Source: Candidatus Fermentithermobacillaceae bacterium UBA3907 (lineage in GTDB: Bacteria; Bacillota; Sulfobacillia; Fermentithermobacillales; Fermentithermobacillaceae). From it: a stretch of DNA of 51,828 nucleotides. The position numbers and the translations under genes were made by a program. A model generated the notes under the pieces. It was not told where the DNA came from. It made no database searches and saw only the letters and a program-made list of their open reading frames with translations. This document shows positions 27,968-37,039 of this stretch, piece after piece; the first letter of the stretch is position 1; the number at the start of each line of letters is the position of its first letter. The stretch covers positions 1-51,828 of the forward strand of contig DGFF01000011.1 in NCBI GenBank assembly GCA_002391545.1, read 5' to 3'.

Positions 27968-28908
27968 GGGATGGCAAAATTCCAGTAATTATTGATTGCG
28001 ATCCAGGCCATGATGATGCAGTAGCCTTAGCATTGGCGTTTGGTAGCGGTCAATTTGATGTTAAAGGAGTTACTACAGTTGCAGGTAACAGCACAGTAGA
28101 TAATACATATGCCAATGCGTTGAAGTTCCTTTCGTTCATTGGTGTTTGTGTAGAGGTAGCAAAGGGTGCGGCGAAGCCTTTGCTCCGCCAGCTAACGGTA
28201 GCCCCTAACGTGCACGGTACAACTGGACTAGACGGGACCGATCTTGGAGATTCGCGTTTGAAGGGCTCGGGTCGTTCCGCAGTTGAGCTTTTGACAGAGA
28301 TTTTGCGTACCTCAAGTGAGAAAATTACCTTGATCCCGACAGGCCCTTTGACCAACATTGCTACGCTTTTTTTAGCCGCACCAGAAGTAAAAGAGAATGT
28401 AGAACAAATAGTACTTATGGGTGGAGCGGCGTTGGAAGGGAACTGGACGCCTGCAGCCGAGTTTAATATTTTTGTAGATCCTGAAGCGGCAAGAATTGTG
28501 TTTGAATCAGGAGTGCCTATAACCATGGTTGGGCTTGACGTTACACACAAAGCCCTTATCTACCCTGATGAAATTGAAGCCCTTCGTAAGCAAGGGCGGA
28601 TAGGTAAAGCCATCGCCGAGCTTATGGACTTTTACGGGATCTTTTACCGCAAGCAGTTTAAGGGTAATCCCGTCCATGATGCAGTGGCAGTGGCTGCTGT
28701 TATGTGCCCAGATATTATCTCTACGCAGCATCTGAACGTTTCTGTAGAAACTTGCGGCGAATTTACCCGAGGGATGACGGTGGTGGATTTTAGAGGGGTT
28801 ACAGGCAAGGACCCCAACTGCAATGTTGCCCTAGGTCTGGACAGAGAATCATTTATCGACCTTATTTTCGATGCGGTTAGAAAGTTAGATGAAAGTGGGG
28901 CAGTCTAG
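27964..28908 (+). CDS. Nucleoside hydrolase (IU-NH family), canonical catalytic His
   Basis: Protein of 314 residues. DCDPGHDDAVALALAFG near the N-terminus binds Ca2+ and substrate. VHGTTGLDG, TGPLTNIATL and EFNIFVDPEAA follow, and NPVHDAVAVAAV keeps the HD pair that the first hydrolase lacks. It is expected to hydrolyse nucleosides brought in by the importer. Coupled to permease 2 (ATGA) and to the amidohydrolase (stop and start share a base). The two hydrolases are diverged enough to suggest different nucleoside preferences. Confidence 0.92.
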   Translation: MRDGKIPVIIDCDPGHDDAVALALAFGSGQFDVKGVTTVAGNSTVDNTYANALKFLSFIGVCVEVAKGAAKPLLRQLTVAPNVHGTTGLDGTDLGDSRLKGSGRSAVELLTEILRTSSEKITLIPTGPLTNIATLFLAAPEVKENVEQIVLMGGAALEGNWTPAAEFNIFVDPEAARIVFESGVPITMVGLDVTHKALIYPDEIEALRKQGRIGKAIAELMDFYGIFYRKQFKGNPVHDAVAVAAVMCPDIISTQHLNVSVETCGEFTRGMTVVDFRGVTGKDPNCNVALGLDRESFIDLIFDAVRKLDESGAV

Positions 28909-30320
28909 TGTCACGTAGCCTTATCCTTTCAAACAGTAACGTGATACGTTCTGATGGATCGTTACTCTATAGGCACGATATTGTCATACGTGACGGTGTC
29001 ATTCAGAGCGTCCTTCCAAGTACGGAACATGCCGTAAGCGATTGCCATCTTTCATTAGAAGACATGGAAGTCTATGATTGTTCTGGATGTTTTGTAACTT
29101 CTGGTCTCGTTAACCTCCATACACATTCTCCTATGACTGTTTTAAGGGGAATAGCTGAAGACGTTAGCGTAGATCGGTGGTTTAATGAAAAGATCTGGCC
29201 CTTTGAGAGTATCCTTACTCCCGAAGATATTTACGTTGGTGCTAAGTTGGCTATTTATGAAATGTTAGATTGTGGTGTTACGGCGTTTTGCGATCATTAT
29301 TTCTTCGCCGAGAAAATTGTAGACGCTGCTATGGAAGCTGGAATAAGGGCCGATATTGCTCCTACAATCTTTGGCGCGTTGCCAGATTGGCGAGATGACC
29401 TTGATGACGCATCAATTTTGATCAAAAAGGTAAATGATAAAACCGACGGCAGAGTTAAAATGAGTATTGGTCCTCACGCACCTTACACGTGTCCACCAGC
29501 AGTTCTTGCGGCTTGTACCGAAAGAGCTATAGAATTAAAAGTAGGAACACACATACATGTGTCTGAGACGTACGATCAAGTTCAAGAAAGCATAGAACAG
29601 TATGGAAAAACCCCCTTTGTCGTGCTCAAAGAAGTCGGGATGTTGGACATTCCGTGCATTATTGGTCACGGAATATGGATTCAGGAGGAAGAGGTTTTCC
29701 TTTTGGGAGAGGACTCAGTGTTTGCCGTATGCCCGAAAACATATCTTAAGTTATCTTCAGGGTTTGGGAACTTGTACAAATTACAATGGCATTGCCTTTC
29801 TAATCATCATACTCCCGATTCTTACGGGTTTGTGTCTCAATCTGGCGAAGGTTTAACCTCTGAGTCCGGAGGGCAAAGATTAAGAGTTGGGATTGGCACA
29901 GATGGAGCTGGGAGCTCCAACACATTGAATCCTATAGAGCAAGTTAGGCTATATGGTCTTTTGGCCAAGCATCATCTTGGTGATGCATCAGCTTTTCCAT
30001 GCCATGAGTTGTGGCGTATGCTCATGAATGGTTATGCGGTGTTGGACGATAATATTGGTGAAGTAGCACCTACCTACATTGCAGATCTAGTAGTGTGGGA
30101 TTTAGCGACTTGTCATACTTGGCCGGTGTACGACCCATTAGCAGCTATCATTTACTCGGCAGACGCTCGAAATGTAAGAGATGTACTTGTTGAAGGGGAA
30201 TTTAAGAAAAAGGCAGGGAAAGTGCTTATATGTGACGAGGAAGAACTTTTGCAACAGTCTGGCGGAATTAAGGAGAGGCTTTTAGCCGCAGTACCTCAGG
30301 CATCGAAAATAAAATATTGA
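28908..30320 (+). CDS. Amidohydrolase-superfamily deaminase (TrzA/MTA-SAH/guanine deaminase-like)
   Basis: Protein of 470 residues. The TIM-barrel metal site is readable: HTH in GLVNLHTHSPMTVLRG, SIGPHAPYTCP, THIHVSE and the catalytic Asp in GIGTDGAGSSN. The C-terminal APTYIADLVVWD is the usual beta-sandwich. Relatives deaminate 5'-methylthioadenosine, S-adenosylhomocysteine, guanine or cytosine. Operon context favours a purine base or nucleoside. An extra segment of about 25 residues (around 295-320) precedes the catalytic Asp strand. GTG start overlaps the previous stop by one base. Confidence 0.85.
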   Translation: MSRSLILSNSNVIRSDGSLLYRHDIVIRDGVIQSVLPSTEHAVSDCHLSLEDMEVYDCSGCFVTSGLVNLHTHSPMTVLRGIAEDVSVDRWFNEKIWPFESILTPEDIYVGAKLAIYEMLDCGVTAFCDHYFFAEKIVDAAMEAGIRADIAPTIFGALPDWRDDLDDASILIKKVNDKTDGRVKMSIGPHAPYTCPPAVLAACTERAIELKVGTHIHVSETYDQVQESIEQYGKTPFVVLKEVGMLDIPCIIGHGIWIQEEEVFLLGEDSVFAVCPKTYLKLSSGFGNLYKLQWHCLSNHHTPDSYGFVSQSGEGLTSESGGQRLRVGIGTDGAGSSNTLNPIEQVRLYGLLAKHHLGDASAFPCHELWRMLMNGYAVLDDNIGEVAPTYIADLVVWDLATCHTWPVYDPLAAIIYSADARNVRDVLVEGEFKKKAGKVLICDEEELLQQSGGIKERLLAAVPQASKIKY

Positions 30321-30348
30321 AGCCAAATGAAAATTGGAGGCGTAAAGC

Positions 30349-31542
30349 ATGGATAAAGATGACATGCGACTTGAAACCAAAGCTACACATGTAGGTCAAG
30401 AACCAGACCCACTAACAGGTTCGATTGTTCCCCCCATTTATCAGACTTCCACTTTTGTGTTTCCTAACGTAGATGAAGGAGCCGCAAGATTTAGAGGAGA
30501 AAAAGATGGCTATATATACACTAGGCTTGGCAACCCTACGATTACAGCACTTGAAAGAAGCGTCAGTGCGCTGGAAAATGGCGAAAAGGGCCTAGCGTTT
30601 GCATCAGGAATGGCGGCCATATCAAGTGTAATAATGGCGATTGTAAGCGCGGGGGATCATATTATCGCCGACAAATGTGTGTATGGTTGTACCTTTGCGT
30701 TTCTTACAGAAATCTTGACTAGATTTGGAGTGAGCGTAGATTTAATCGACTGTTCAGACTTGGAGCAGGTTGAAAAGAGTGTGAAACCTAACACCAGGAT
30801 AATTTATTTTGAGACGCCTGCTAACCCCACATTGAAGATGGTAGATATGGAAGGTGTAGTACGTATTGCTAAGAAGAATGGAATAACAACTGTAGTAGAT
30901 AACACTTTTATGAGTCCAGTGTTCCAAAGACCAATTGAATGGGGAGTGGATGTAGTAGTACACAGTGCTACTAAGTTCTTAGGTGGCCATGGCGACCTTA
31001 TCGCCGGAGTTGCCGTAGGCCGAAAAGAGTTCATGGATCACGTGGCAGAGACCACCCTAAAGGATATAGGCGGGGTTCTTTCTCCGTTTGACGCTTGGCT
31101 TGTGCTTAGGGGCATAAAGACCCTTCCTGTGCGAATGAGGGCGGCCCAAGGGAATGCAATGGTGATAGCGAGGTTTTTAGAGCAGCACCAGGGAGTCGAA
31201 AGGGTGTATTATCCTGGGCTATCTTCCCATCCCCAACACGAACTGGCTAAGAAGCAAATGTATGGATTTGGCAGCATGATCTCTTTTGAACTCAAAGGAG
31301 GTTTCGATGCGGGAAAGAAACTTATGGACTCTGTGGAACTATGCCATCTTGCAGTTAGTTTAGGAGAAACAAGCACTCTTGTGGAACATCCTGCATCTAT
31401 GACCCATTCATCAATGACTCCCGAAGCTAGGGAAGCTGCAGGTATTGCAGATGGACTAGTCAGAATATCTGTTGGGTTAGAGCACGTAGACGACCTTATT
31501 GCAGACCTTAGCCAGGCGCTAAAAAAAGCTACTGGGTTTTAA
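30349..31542 (+). CDS. Methionine gamma-lyase-like PLP enzyme (Cys/Met metabolism family)
   Basis: Protein of 397 residues, typical length. The PLP lysine is in HSATKFLGGHGD; IYTRLGNPT, FASGMAAIS and YFETPANPT are family signatures. VYGCTFAFL carries the cysteine that marks methionine gamma-lyases (Cys116 in the Pseudomonas enzyme), favouring MGL, which gives methanethiol, ammonia and 2-oxobutyrate, over cystathionine gamma-synthase. ATG after GGAGGCG. It is the last gene of the folD-to-31542 run and is followed by a strong hairpin. Confidence 0.85.
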   Translation: MDKDDMRLETKATHVGQEPDPLTGSIVPPIYQTSTFVFPNVDEGAARFRGEKDGYIYTRLGNPTITALERSVSALENGEKGLAFASGMAAISSVIMAIVSAGDHIIADKCVYGCTFAFLTEILTRFGVSVDLIDCSDLEQVEKSVKPNTRIIYFETPANPTLKMVDMEGVVRIAKKNGITTVVDNTFMSPVFQRPIEWGVDVVVHSATKFLGGHGDLIAGVAVGRKEFMDHVAETTLKDIGGVLSPFDAWLVLRGIKTLPVRMRAAQGNAMVIARFLEQHQGVERVYYPGLSSHPQHELAKKQMYGFGSMISFELKGGFDAGKKLMDSVELCHLAVSLGETSTLVEHPASMTHSSMTPEAREAAGIADGLVRISVGLEHVDDLIADLSQALKKATGF

Positions 31543-31563
31543 GGCGATCTTACTGTTTATTGA

Positions 31564-31604
31564 AAGATGGTAGAGACGGCAGATGCGGCCTTCTCTACCA
31601 TCTT
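31564..31604. terminator. Hairpin between convergent genes, probable bidirectional terminator
   Basis: Perfect 13-bp inverted repeat, 31564-31576 with 31592-31604 (core GGTAGAGA/TCTCTACC), between the MGL-like gene and the opposite-strand phosphoesterase. T-runs are weak on both sides. Confidence 0.6.
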
Positions 31605-31609
31605 CATAG

Positions 31610-33829
31610 TCAATCTGGAATTTTAATAGCCCATAAAGTTCCCCTACTGTCACCTTGAATCACAAGGTAGGGACCAGTAGAGTCTTTTGTTTGCGGCTCG
31701 ATTTTGATTACCAGCGAGTCTGTGAAAAGAAATGTGTCTCTAACTTTGTAATCTATTTGCTTAGTCCCTATGTGTATTGCGATTGTACCGGTCGACCCAC
31801 CGGTTATGTATATTCCATCCAGGTTAGGCACGCCCGAAAACAAAGTTGGGTATCCTTGAATGCGCCATGGGATATAGCCGTCGTACACGTAATAAGGTGT
31901 AATGCGTCCACCTGTATCGGGAACCAGAATGTGTCTTAGGGATGCGGCAAGTTTAGATTGAGAATGAAGGGGTACACAGGGTTCTAGAAAAGTACGGAAG
32001 TTTACGCTCTTCCAAATTTGGGAGCCGTCGTAAGGGTCGAGGGCATACAGAAAGCTTCCCCCGCTGTGCTTATCAGCTGGGGTTACGGTAAACACGCGTC
32101 CAGAGTGAAGCAGGGAGTTTCCCGCAGGAGAGTAGTATATCTGGCGTCCCAATTTCTTTTTCCAGATTTCCTGGCCGGTCTGGGCATCAAGAGAGTAAAA
32201 TGTATTGTCCCACGCGCCGAAGAAGATCATGCCTAATCCGGTTGAAGGCGTGTTGGTGACTGCGCCTGTGGCTCGATAAATCCATTTTGTGGTTTTTGTA
32301 TCGGCATCTAAGGCATACACTCGACCTGAAGGAGAGCCGACGTATATGAGCGTTTGCGAGGTAGTGCGCCATACTGCAGGGGGCTCAACGAACCCTTCTG
32401 GATCTTGGTGTTGCTTCCATACGAGTGTCCCGTTGTTTTTGTCTAAACAACACATGTCGCCTGATGCAGTGCCAAAGTATAATTCTTCCTCGTTTATAAC
32501 ACCTCCGCACCAGGACGAGCCTGCATCGTATTGCCACAATATGTCTCCAGTTTGGGGGTCAATACAATATACGAAACCGTTTCGTGTCCCTGCAATGATT
32601 CGACCACATGAATCTGAGAGCAATCTACCTGTTAACGCGCTTCCCAGGTCTGTCTTCCAATAGACAAAGTCCTCTGTATCCTTTTCAAACTCGGCAACTT
32701 TGACGTATGGTCCATCGTTACCTGTTGCTTTTAGCCTTAATGTATGAATTCCCGGCGCGTGACAAGATATGTCAACTGAGAATTGATGTGTCCCTGTCTC
32801 AAGATTGCCAAGATCGTTGTATATTCCATCGTCGATTTGAAATTTCAAAGAAGCGGGATCAGAGAGGGAGAAGCGGCACAGAAGTTTTCCATCGCTAATC
32901 GTAGCCTCCAAAGTGCGAATAGGGTTTTTGAAAGAAGAAACGGGTCTTGCTGCAACCTGGCCCAGGAGAGACTCGATGTAGTTCGAGTTTGTGCCAGGTT
33001 TTACGGCGTAAACATCCATCTTTTTCTCGCTTACTTCTACTACACAATAGGCGTTGTCCATAAGAGCGCCTACCATGAAGCATGATTTACCTTGAAACTT
33101 CCACGGTATAAAAGAGTGTCCGTGACCGCAAAAAAGGACCTGTATCGGGTATTTTTCAATTATATCTAGGAACTGATCATCGGCATCCTGGAACCTGTTG
33201 GCTTGGTAAAATATAGGGTGATGGGAAAATATGGCTACCGGCGTGTTTTTAGGTATAGATGATAGATCTGCGTCCAGCCAGGAAAGTATCGATGGGTCCA
33301 CTGTTCCATAGGTTTGCTCAGGGTAAGTTGTATCTAGGACTACGAAGTGCCATCCCATATAGTCAAATGAAAAATTTGAATAACCCAGATAGGTGGCAAA
33401 TTTGGCTGCAAAAGGATCTTGCCACCTAGATTCGTGGTTGCCTGCAGTACCTAGGATCGGGAAAGGTAGTTTTGCTGTAATATTTTTAAAACAATCGTAT
33501 TCTTCCTTCGCACCTGTTTCAGTTATGTCTCCAATATGAATCATAAAAGCAGCGTCTGAATGTTCAGCTGCCATATGTTCGATAGCCAGGCGAGAATTTT
33601 TGTTTCCTTGCGCAGATCCCAAGTGGCTGTCGGCTGCTACTATAAATTTGAAAGATGCTTTTTTCTCCTGATTTTCTGAGGTTGACAGATTTCCCAAGTA
33701 ACCAGGTTTTTGTGGTATGTGATTGGGATGACCTGAAGAAACGGTAGTTGAAGCTAGGACCGTTGCCATAACTAATAGGGCAATCCATAATAACTTGATC
33801 TTATGTGCGTAAGCTTTATTCAAATACAT
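31610..33829 (-). CDS. Exported metallophosphoesterase fused to PQQ-type beta-propeller
   Basis: Protein of 739 residues. A signal peptide (hydrophobic stretch about 12-30) is followed by a calcineurin-like phosphoesterase with VAADSHLG, IGDITETG, GNHESRW, FSHHP and CGHGHS metal ligands (about 60-260). An Ig-like stretch comes next (about 300-385), then PQQ/Trp-type repeats to the end, for example GFVYCIDPQTGDILWQYD and VYALDADTKTTKWIYRA. It should act outside the membrane. The propeller probably binds ligand or partner, with no direct sign of PQQ cofactor use. ATG after AAGGAGG. The glycosyltransferase gene lies 79 bases upstream on the same strand. Confidence 0.85.
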   Translation of the reverse strand: MYLNKAYAHKIKLLWIALLVMATVLASTTVSSGHPNHIPQKPGYLGNLSTSENQEKKASFKFIVAADSHLGSAQGNKNSRLAIEHMAAEHSDAAFMIHIGDITETGAKEEYDCFKNITAKLPFPILGTAGNHESRWQDPFAAKFATYLGYSNFSFDYMGWHFVVLDTTYPEQTYGTVDPSILSWLDADLSSIPKNTPVAIFSHHPIFYQANRFQDADDQFLDIIEKYPIQVLFCGHGHSFIPWKFQGKSCFMVGALMDNAYCVVEVSEKKMDVYAVKPGTNSNYIESLLGQVAARPVSSFKNPIRTLEATISDGKLLCRFSLSDPASLKFQIDDGIYNDLGNLETGTHQFSVDISCHAPGIHTLRLKATGNDGPYVKVAEFEKDTEDFVYWKTDLGSALTGRLLSDSCGRIIAGTRNGFVYCIDPQTGDILWQYDAGSSWCGGVINEEELYFGTASGDMCCLDKNNGTLVWKQHQDPEGFVEPPAVWRTTSQTLIYVGSPSGRVYALDADTKTTKWIYRATGAVTNTPSTGLGMIFFGAWDNTFYSLDAQTGQEIWKKKLGRQIYYSPAGNSLLHSGRVFTVTPADKHSGGSFLYALDPYDGSQIWKSVNFRTFLEPCVPLHSQSKLAASLRHILVPDTGGRITPYYVYDGYIPWRIQGYPTLFSGVPNLDGIYITGGSTGTIAIHIGTKQIDYKVRDTFLFTDSLVIKIEPQTKDSTGPYLVIQGDSRGTLWAIKIPD

Positions 33830-33908
33830 AAAGTGGAAGCCTCCTTGGATAATTGTGCCACAATAATAAGACGGGTCTTGTAACGCTGGGGTTTCTTCTT
33901 CTCGTGTG

Positions 33909-35051
33909 TTACTTACAATCTATGAGTTCACAATAGACTTGTTCGGTGGATTTTGCCACACTCTCATCTGAGTGACGCTCTAGCACTACTTGTCGACCCA
34001 ACCGAGAAACTGAGTCCATCTTTTCGGGATTGCTCAAAAGATCTTCTATGAAAGCGGATAATACGTCGGGTGTAGAGGGGAAAGGAGCATCAATGCAAAT
34101 ATAGTTTCTTTCTTCAAGGGAATCAATGATATCCTCAGATATAGGTCCAAACGTACCGTTAGGTCCAAATATCACTACAGGCTTACCGGAAGCCATAGAT
34201 TCTAGGGCGACTCTAGACATACCAAGAACGATGTCTGACGCAGCGTATAAAGTAGGAGTGTCTAAAACGAACCCAAGGGGACGTACTACTTCTTTCTGGC
34301 ATTTTGCGTTTATCTCATCAGCTTTAGACCTGACGGAGGACAGTTTAGGACCGTCTCCTGCAATTAGCAGCATGACATTGGGATAATCGTGAAAAAGCCG
34401 AAATACTGCCTCCTGGGCTGTTACTGCTGCTTCAGCCAAATCCCCTTCGATTCTGGATACATAAGAAATGATAGGCCCTCGATGGGGAGGAATATTCAGA
34501 AGTGAACACGCCTTACACTTTTCATCCTGACTAACTGGGTGAAAGAGTGCAACGTCAATACCGTTGGGTATAACTACGATGGAGTCTGGGTGGAACTTAA
34601 ACTTTTCAACGATGTACTGTTTTACGGCTGCGCTTACCGCTATAGTCTTATCGCCAGGCTTAGTGAAAAACATCCATGGGAATCCCGCCTTAAATTGGCC
34701 GTGATATGTAGCTACTAATGGGATTCCCTTTTTACTTGCGACCTTCTCAGAAATCCATATAGGTATCCTGGCATGGGCATGAATTATATCAATATCATGG
34801 GTATCTACGATACGAGATATGATCTTGTACGCCTTTAACATATCTGTAGGCAAACGTGAATTGAGCGGTGCATCAAAATGTGGGATGCCGAACTCTGTGA
34901 GCTCCTTTACCCTCTCGCCACCGCTAGAAGCTACCAATATATTCCAACCTAGGGATCTGAGGCTTTTCGAGAGGCTAATCACGTGGGTTTCTGCACCACC
35001 TATCCCTAAACCCATGGGTAGCATAAGGACTTTCCCCTTCGACGTTGCCAT
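33909..35051 (-). CDS. GT4-family glycosyltransferase
   Basis: About 380 residues, GT-B fold. The N-terminal MLPMGLGIGGAETHVISLSKSL is the acceptor-domain glycine loop. IPNGIDVALFHP and SRVALESMASGKPVVIFGP are the GT4 nucleotide-sugar motifs (the latter E-x7-E-like). It probably adds a sugar to a lipid or envelope glycan; acceptor unknown. ATG at 35051 (MATSKGKV) is preferred over a frame running to 35216, whose extension is not family-like. GGAGG lies 13 bases upstream, slightly far. Confidence 0.85.
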   Translation of the reverse strand: MATSKGKVLMLPMGLGIGGAETHVISLSKSLRSLGWNILVASSGGERVKELTEFGIPHFDAPLNSRLPTDMLKAYKIISRIVDTHDIDIIHAHARIPIWISEKVASKKGIPLVATYHGQFKAGFPWMFFTKPGDKTIAVSAAVKQYIVEKFKFHPDSIVVIPNGIDVALFHPVSQDEKCKACSLLNIPPHRGPIISYVSRIEGDLAEAAVTAQEAVFRLFHDYPNVMLLIAGDGPKLSSVRSKADEINAKCQKEVVRPLGFVLDTPTLYAASDIVLGMSRVALESMASGKPVVIFGPNGTFGPISEDIIDSLEERNYICIDAPFPSTPDVLSAFIEDLLSNPEKMDSVSRLGRQVVLERHSDESVAKSTEQVYCELIDCK

Positions 35052-35254
35052 GTAAAAACCACTTCCTCCCGATATGCACCGTAGGCGGTACCTGAAGTTA
35101 AGATAACGTGAATGCCGGTTCCGGTCAAGAGTAGTATATTTTAAGAGCGAGCACATGTACGGAACTTGAAGGGAAAGTATCCGTCTAAAAAACAGGAAAG
35201 GGCCTAGAAGTTGCATGGGTATTACAGGTGGTCCAGTTTGATGGGGGGGTAATT

Positions 35255-36304
35255 ATGGGAGTAGGGGATGTGCGTTATAAAGTCCTAGTGGTGTCAGCGC
35301 TTATTTTATCTTTGGTGCTTACAGGATGTGGCACAAAAGACCTGGTTTCCCTAGCTGGTCTGGACCAGGCGGACTTGTATGTGGGAGACCGATATGGGAA
35401 CAAAATAAAAATCGACGATCCTCAAGAATTTCTGAAAGCTTTTAAAGCTGCGAAGTTTGTTAAGGATCCTAAGAACGTAAAAAGCGAAACCGAAGCAGAC
35501 TATGTGTTTTATTCGGGTGATAAAAAGATTTACTACGATGCCCAGGGGAAGTACTTAATATTTATAGATAGCGATGGGAAGCATGTTTATTCTGCCGATA
35601 TGGATATATTGCTGGCAGAAATAGAATATCTTCCTCCTGCAGTTTCGGTAGGTTTCGAAAATGAAGAATTGGATCGGTGGATGGAGGATTTGTGTAAAGT
35701 TCAGGAACCTGCCGCCCTGCTTTTCGAAGGCGAACAGGATTGTGTGCTTGTAGTTGTAGCAGGAGAAAAACCTACAAATGGGTATTCCATGAGCCTGGAG
35801 CATGTAACTGTTGAAGAGTCTGGTATCGTTGTTTCTGTTAGATTGGTGCCGCCTCAAGGTCAACAGAGCCAAGTGGTCACTTATCCATATGTAGGTTTTA
35901 CCATTAGCAAAAAGGCAGATTTATCAGTTGAGTTAATAGTCCCTGGAAAAACAGGCGATCAGATTTTTAAGCTTCCTGTAGCTCACGTTTCACCAGATCA
36001 AAGAGTGATATTACTGAAGCCTGCGCAAGGGTCTATTCTTACAGAAAGCGTTAAAATGGCAGGGTTTGCCAGGGTAGGTGAAGACACTCTTATAATCGAG
36101 GTTGAGGATGGCCATAACGTTCTAGGAATTGAGCAAGTCACTGCTTTCCAAGAGGGGGACGGGGAATGGAGATACTTTGAGTTTTGGATGGATTTGGAAG
36201 CAGCTACCAGTCCCTATGGAAGTATAATTTGCGTGACTTATTCTACGCCAGACGGGACTAGGGTCGAAGAGTTGTTAGTACCCGTAGGCTTTGGAGCTAA
36301 GTAG
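35255..36304 (+). CDS. Lipoprotein with PrcB-like and Gmad2-like domains
   Basis: About 349 residues. Signal peptide with lipobox LTGC near residue 25. The N-terminal region (about 30-130) is unassigned. The middle (about 165-240: VVAGEKPTNGYSMSLEHV, VTYPYVGFTISK) matches PrcB C-terminal domains. The last 95 residues (LLKPAQGSILTESVKMAGFA and following) match Gmad2, the Ig-like domain found with GerMN in spore-forming Bacillota. Probably a surface or sporulation-linked adhesive/structural lipoprotein. ATG after GGGGGG, divergent from the GT4 gene. Confidence 0.78.
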   Translation: MGVGDVRYKVLVVSALILSLVLTGCGTKDLVSLAGLDQADLYVGDRYGNKIKIDDPQEFLKAFKAAKFVKDPKNVKSETEADYVFYSGDKKIYYDAQGKYLIFIDSDGKHVYSADMDILLAEIEYLPPAVSVGFENEELDRWMEDLCKVQEPAALLFEGEQDCVLVVVAGEKPTNGYSMSLEHVTVEESGIVVSVRLVPPQGQQSQVVTYPYVGFTISKKADLSVELIVPGKTGDQIFKLPVAHVSPDQRVILLKPAQGSILTESVKMAGFARVGEDTLIIEVEDGHNVLGIEQVTAFQEGDGEWRYFEFWMDLEAATSPYGSIICVTYSTPDGTRVEELLVPVGFGAK

Positions 36305-36347
36305 ATTCTAGATAAAACGTGCAGATAGACAAGGGCACTATAAACTC

Positions 36348-37007
36348 TCAGCCGATTTGAGGGTAATATCGTTTTGACATTAGGGCGTTAACGAGATGTT
36401 GGGGTGTATATATGGGAGCTCTAAAGATGGTAAACGCCCTACCTACATTCTCAGGCGTATGGGCGTCACTTCCTCCTATCGCGCCCAGGCTCTGTTCTCT
36501 GGCAAACGTCCCGAGGATTTCATGAACGATGGGATTGCCCGCCTGCTTACCATTGCAAACTTCAATGGCAGTTAGGTTTTTAAGGTTGGCAACTCTATCG
36601 TCTACGCTTACTATTAAGCCGTTTTGATCGCCTGCGCCACGGGATATATGCCAAGGATGAGCCGGGATGGCTATTCCGCCCAGTTTTGCAACGCGGTCAA
36701 TCAGTTCCTGGGCGTTGCATATTCGGTCTTTCCCCCAATCATCCCATGCCTCATCATCGACTCCATACACAAGCATGTGCCCAGCGTCAGTGGCAAGCTC
36801 AACGCCTCTAAAAATTAGTAAAGGGTATTTATTTTTAAGCTCCTCGAAAGGACGACTAACGTAAAGGCTTCCATGTTCAGTAATACAAATCCCATCTAGG
36901 CCCTTTTCCAATGCGCACTCGATGATCTCCTTGGGTTCTGCCAGAGACTCCCCTGAATATTTAGAATGTACGTGCAAGTCTATTCGAAATTGAGATTTTC
37001 TAGCCAT
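36348..37007 (-). CDS. PHP-domain metal-dependent phosphoesterase
   Basis: Protein of 219 residues containing the PHP ligands in order: DLHVHSKYSG, ITEHGSLYV, FRGVELATD, IPAHPWH and IGGSDAHTPENVG. Stand-alone PHP proteins hydrolyse phosphoesters such as 3',5'-bisphosphonucleotides or histidinol phosphate; the substrate here cannot be told. GAGGGAAG precedes the ATG. It lies 32 bases after the kinase-like gene on the same strand, so the two are probably cotranscribed. Confidence 0.88.
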   Translation of the reverse strand: MARKSQFRIDLHVHSKYSGESLAEPKEIIECALEKGLDGICITEHGSLYVSRPFEELKNKYPLLIFRGVELATDAGHMLVYGVDDEAWDDWGKDRICNAQELIDRVAKLGGIAIPAHPWHISRGAGDQNGLIVSVDDRVANLKNLTAIEVCNGKQAGNPIVHEILGTFAREQSLGAIGGSDAHTPENVGRAFTIFRAPIYTPQHLVNALMSKRYYPQIG

Positions 37008-37039
37008 TGACTTCCCTCGCAGGTCTACATCATCTCATC

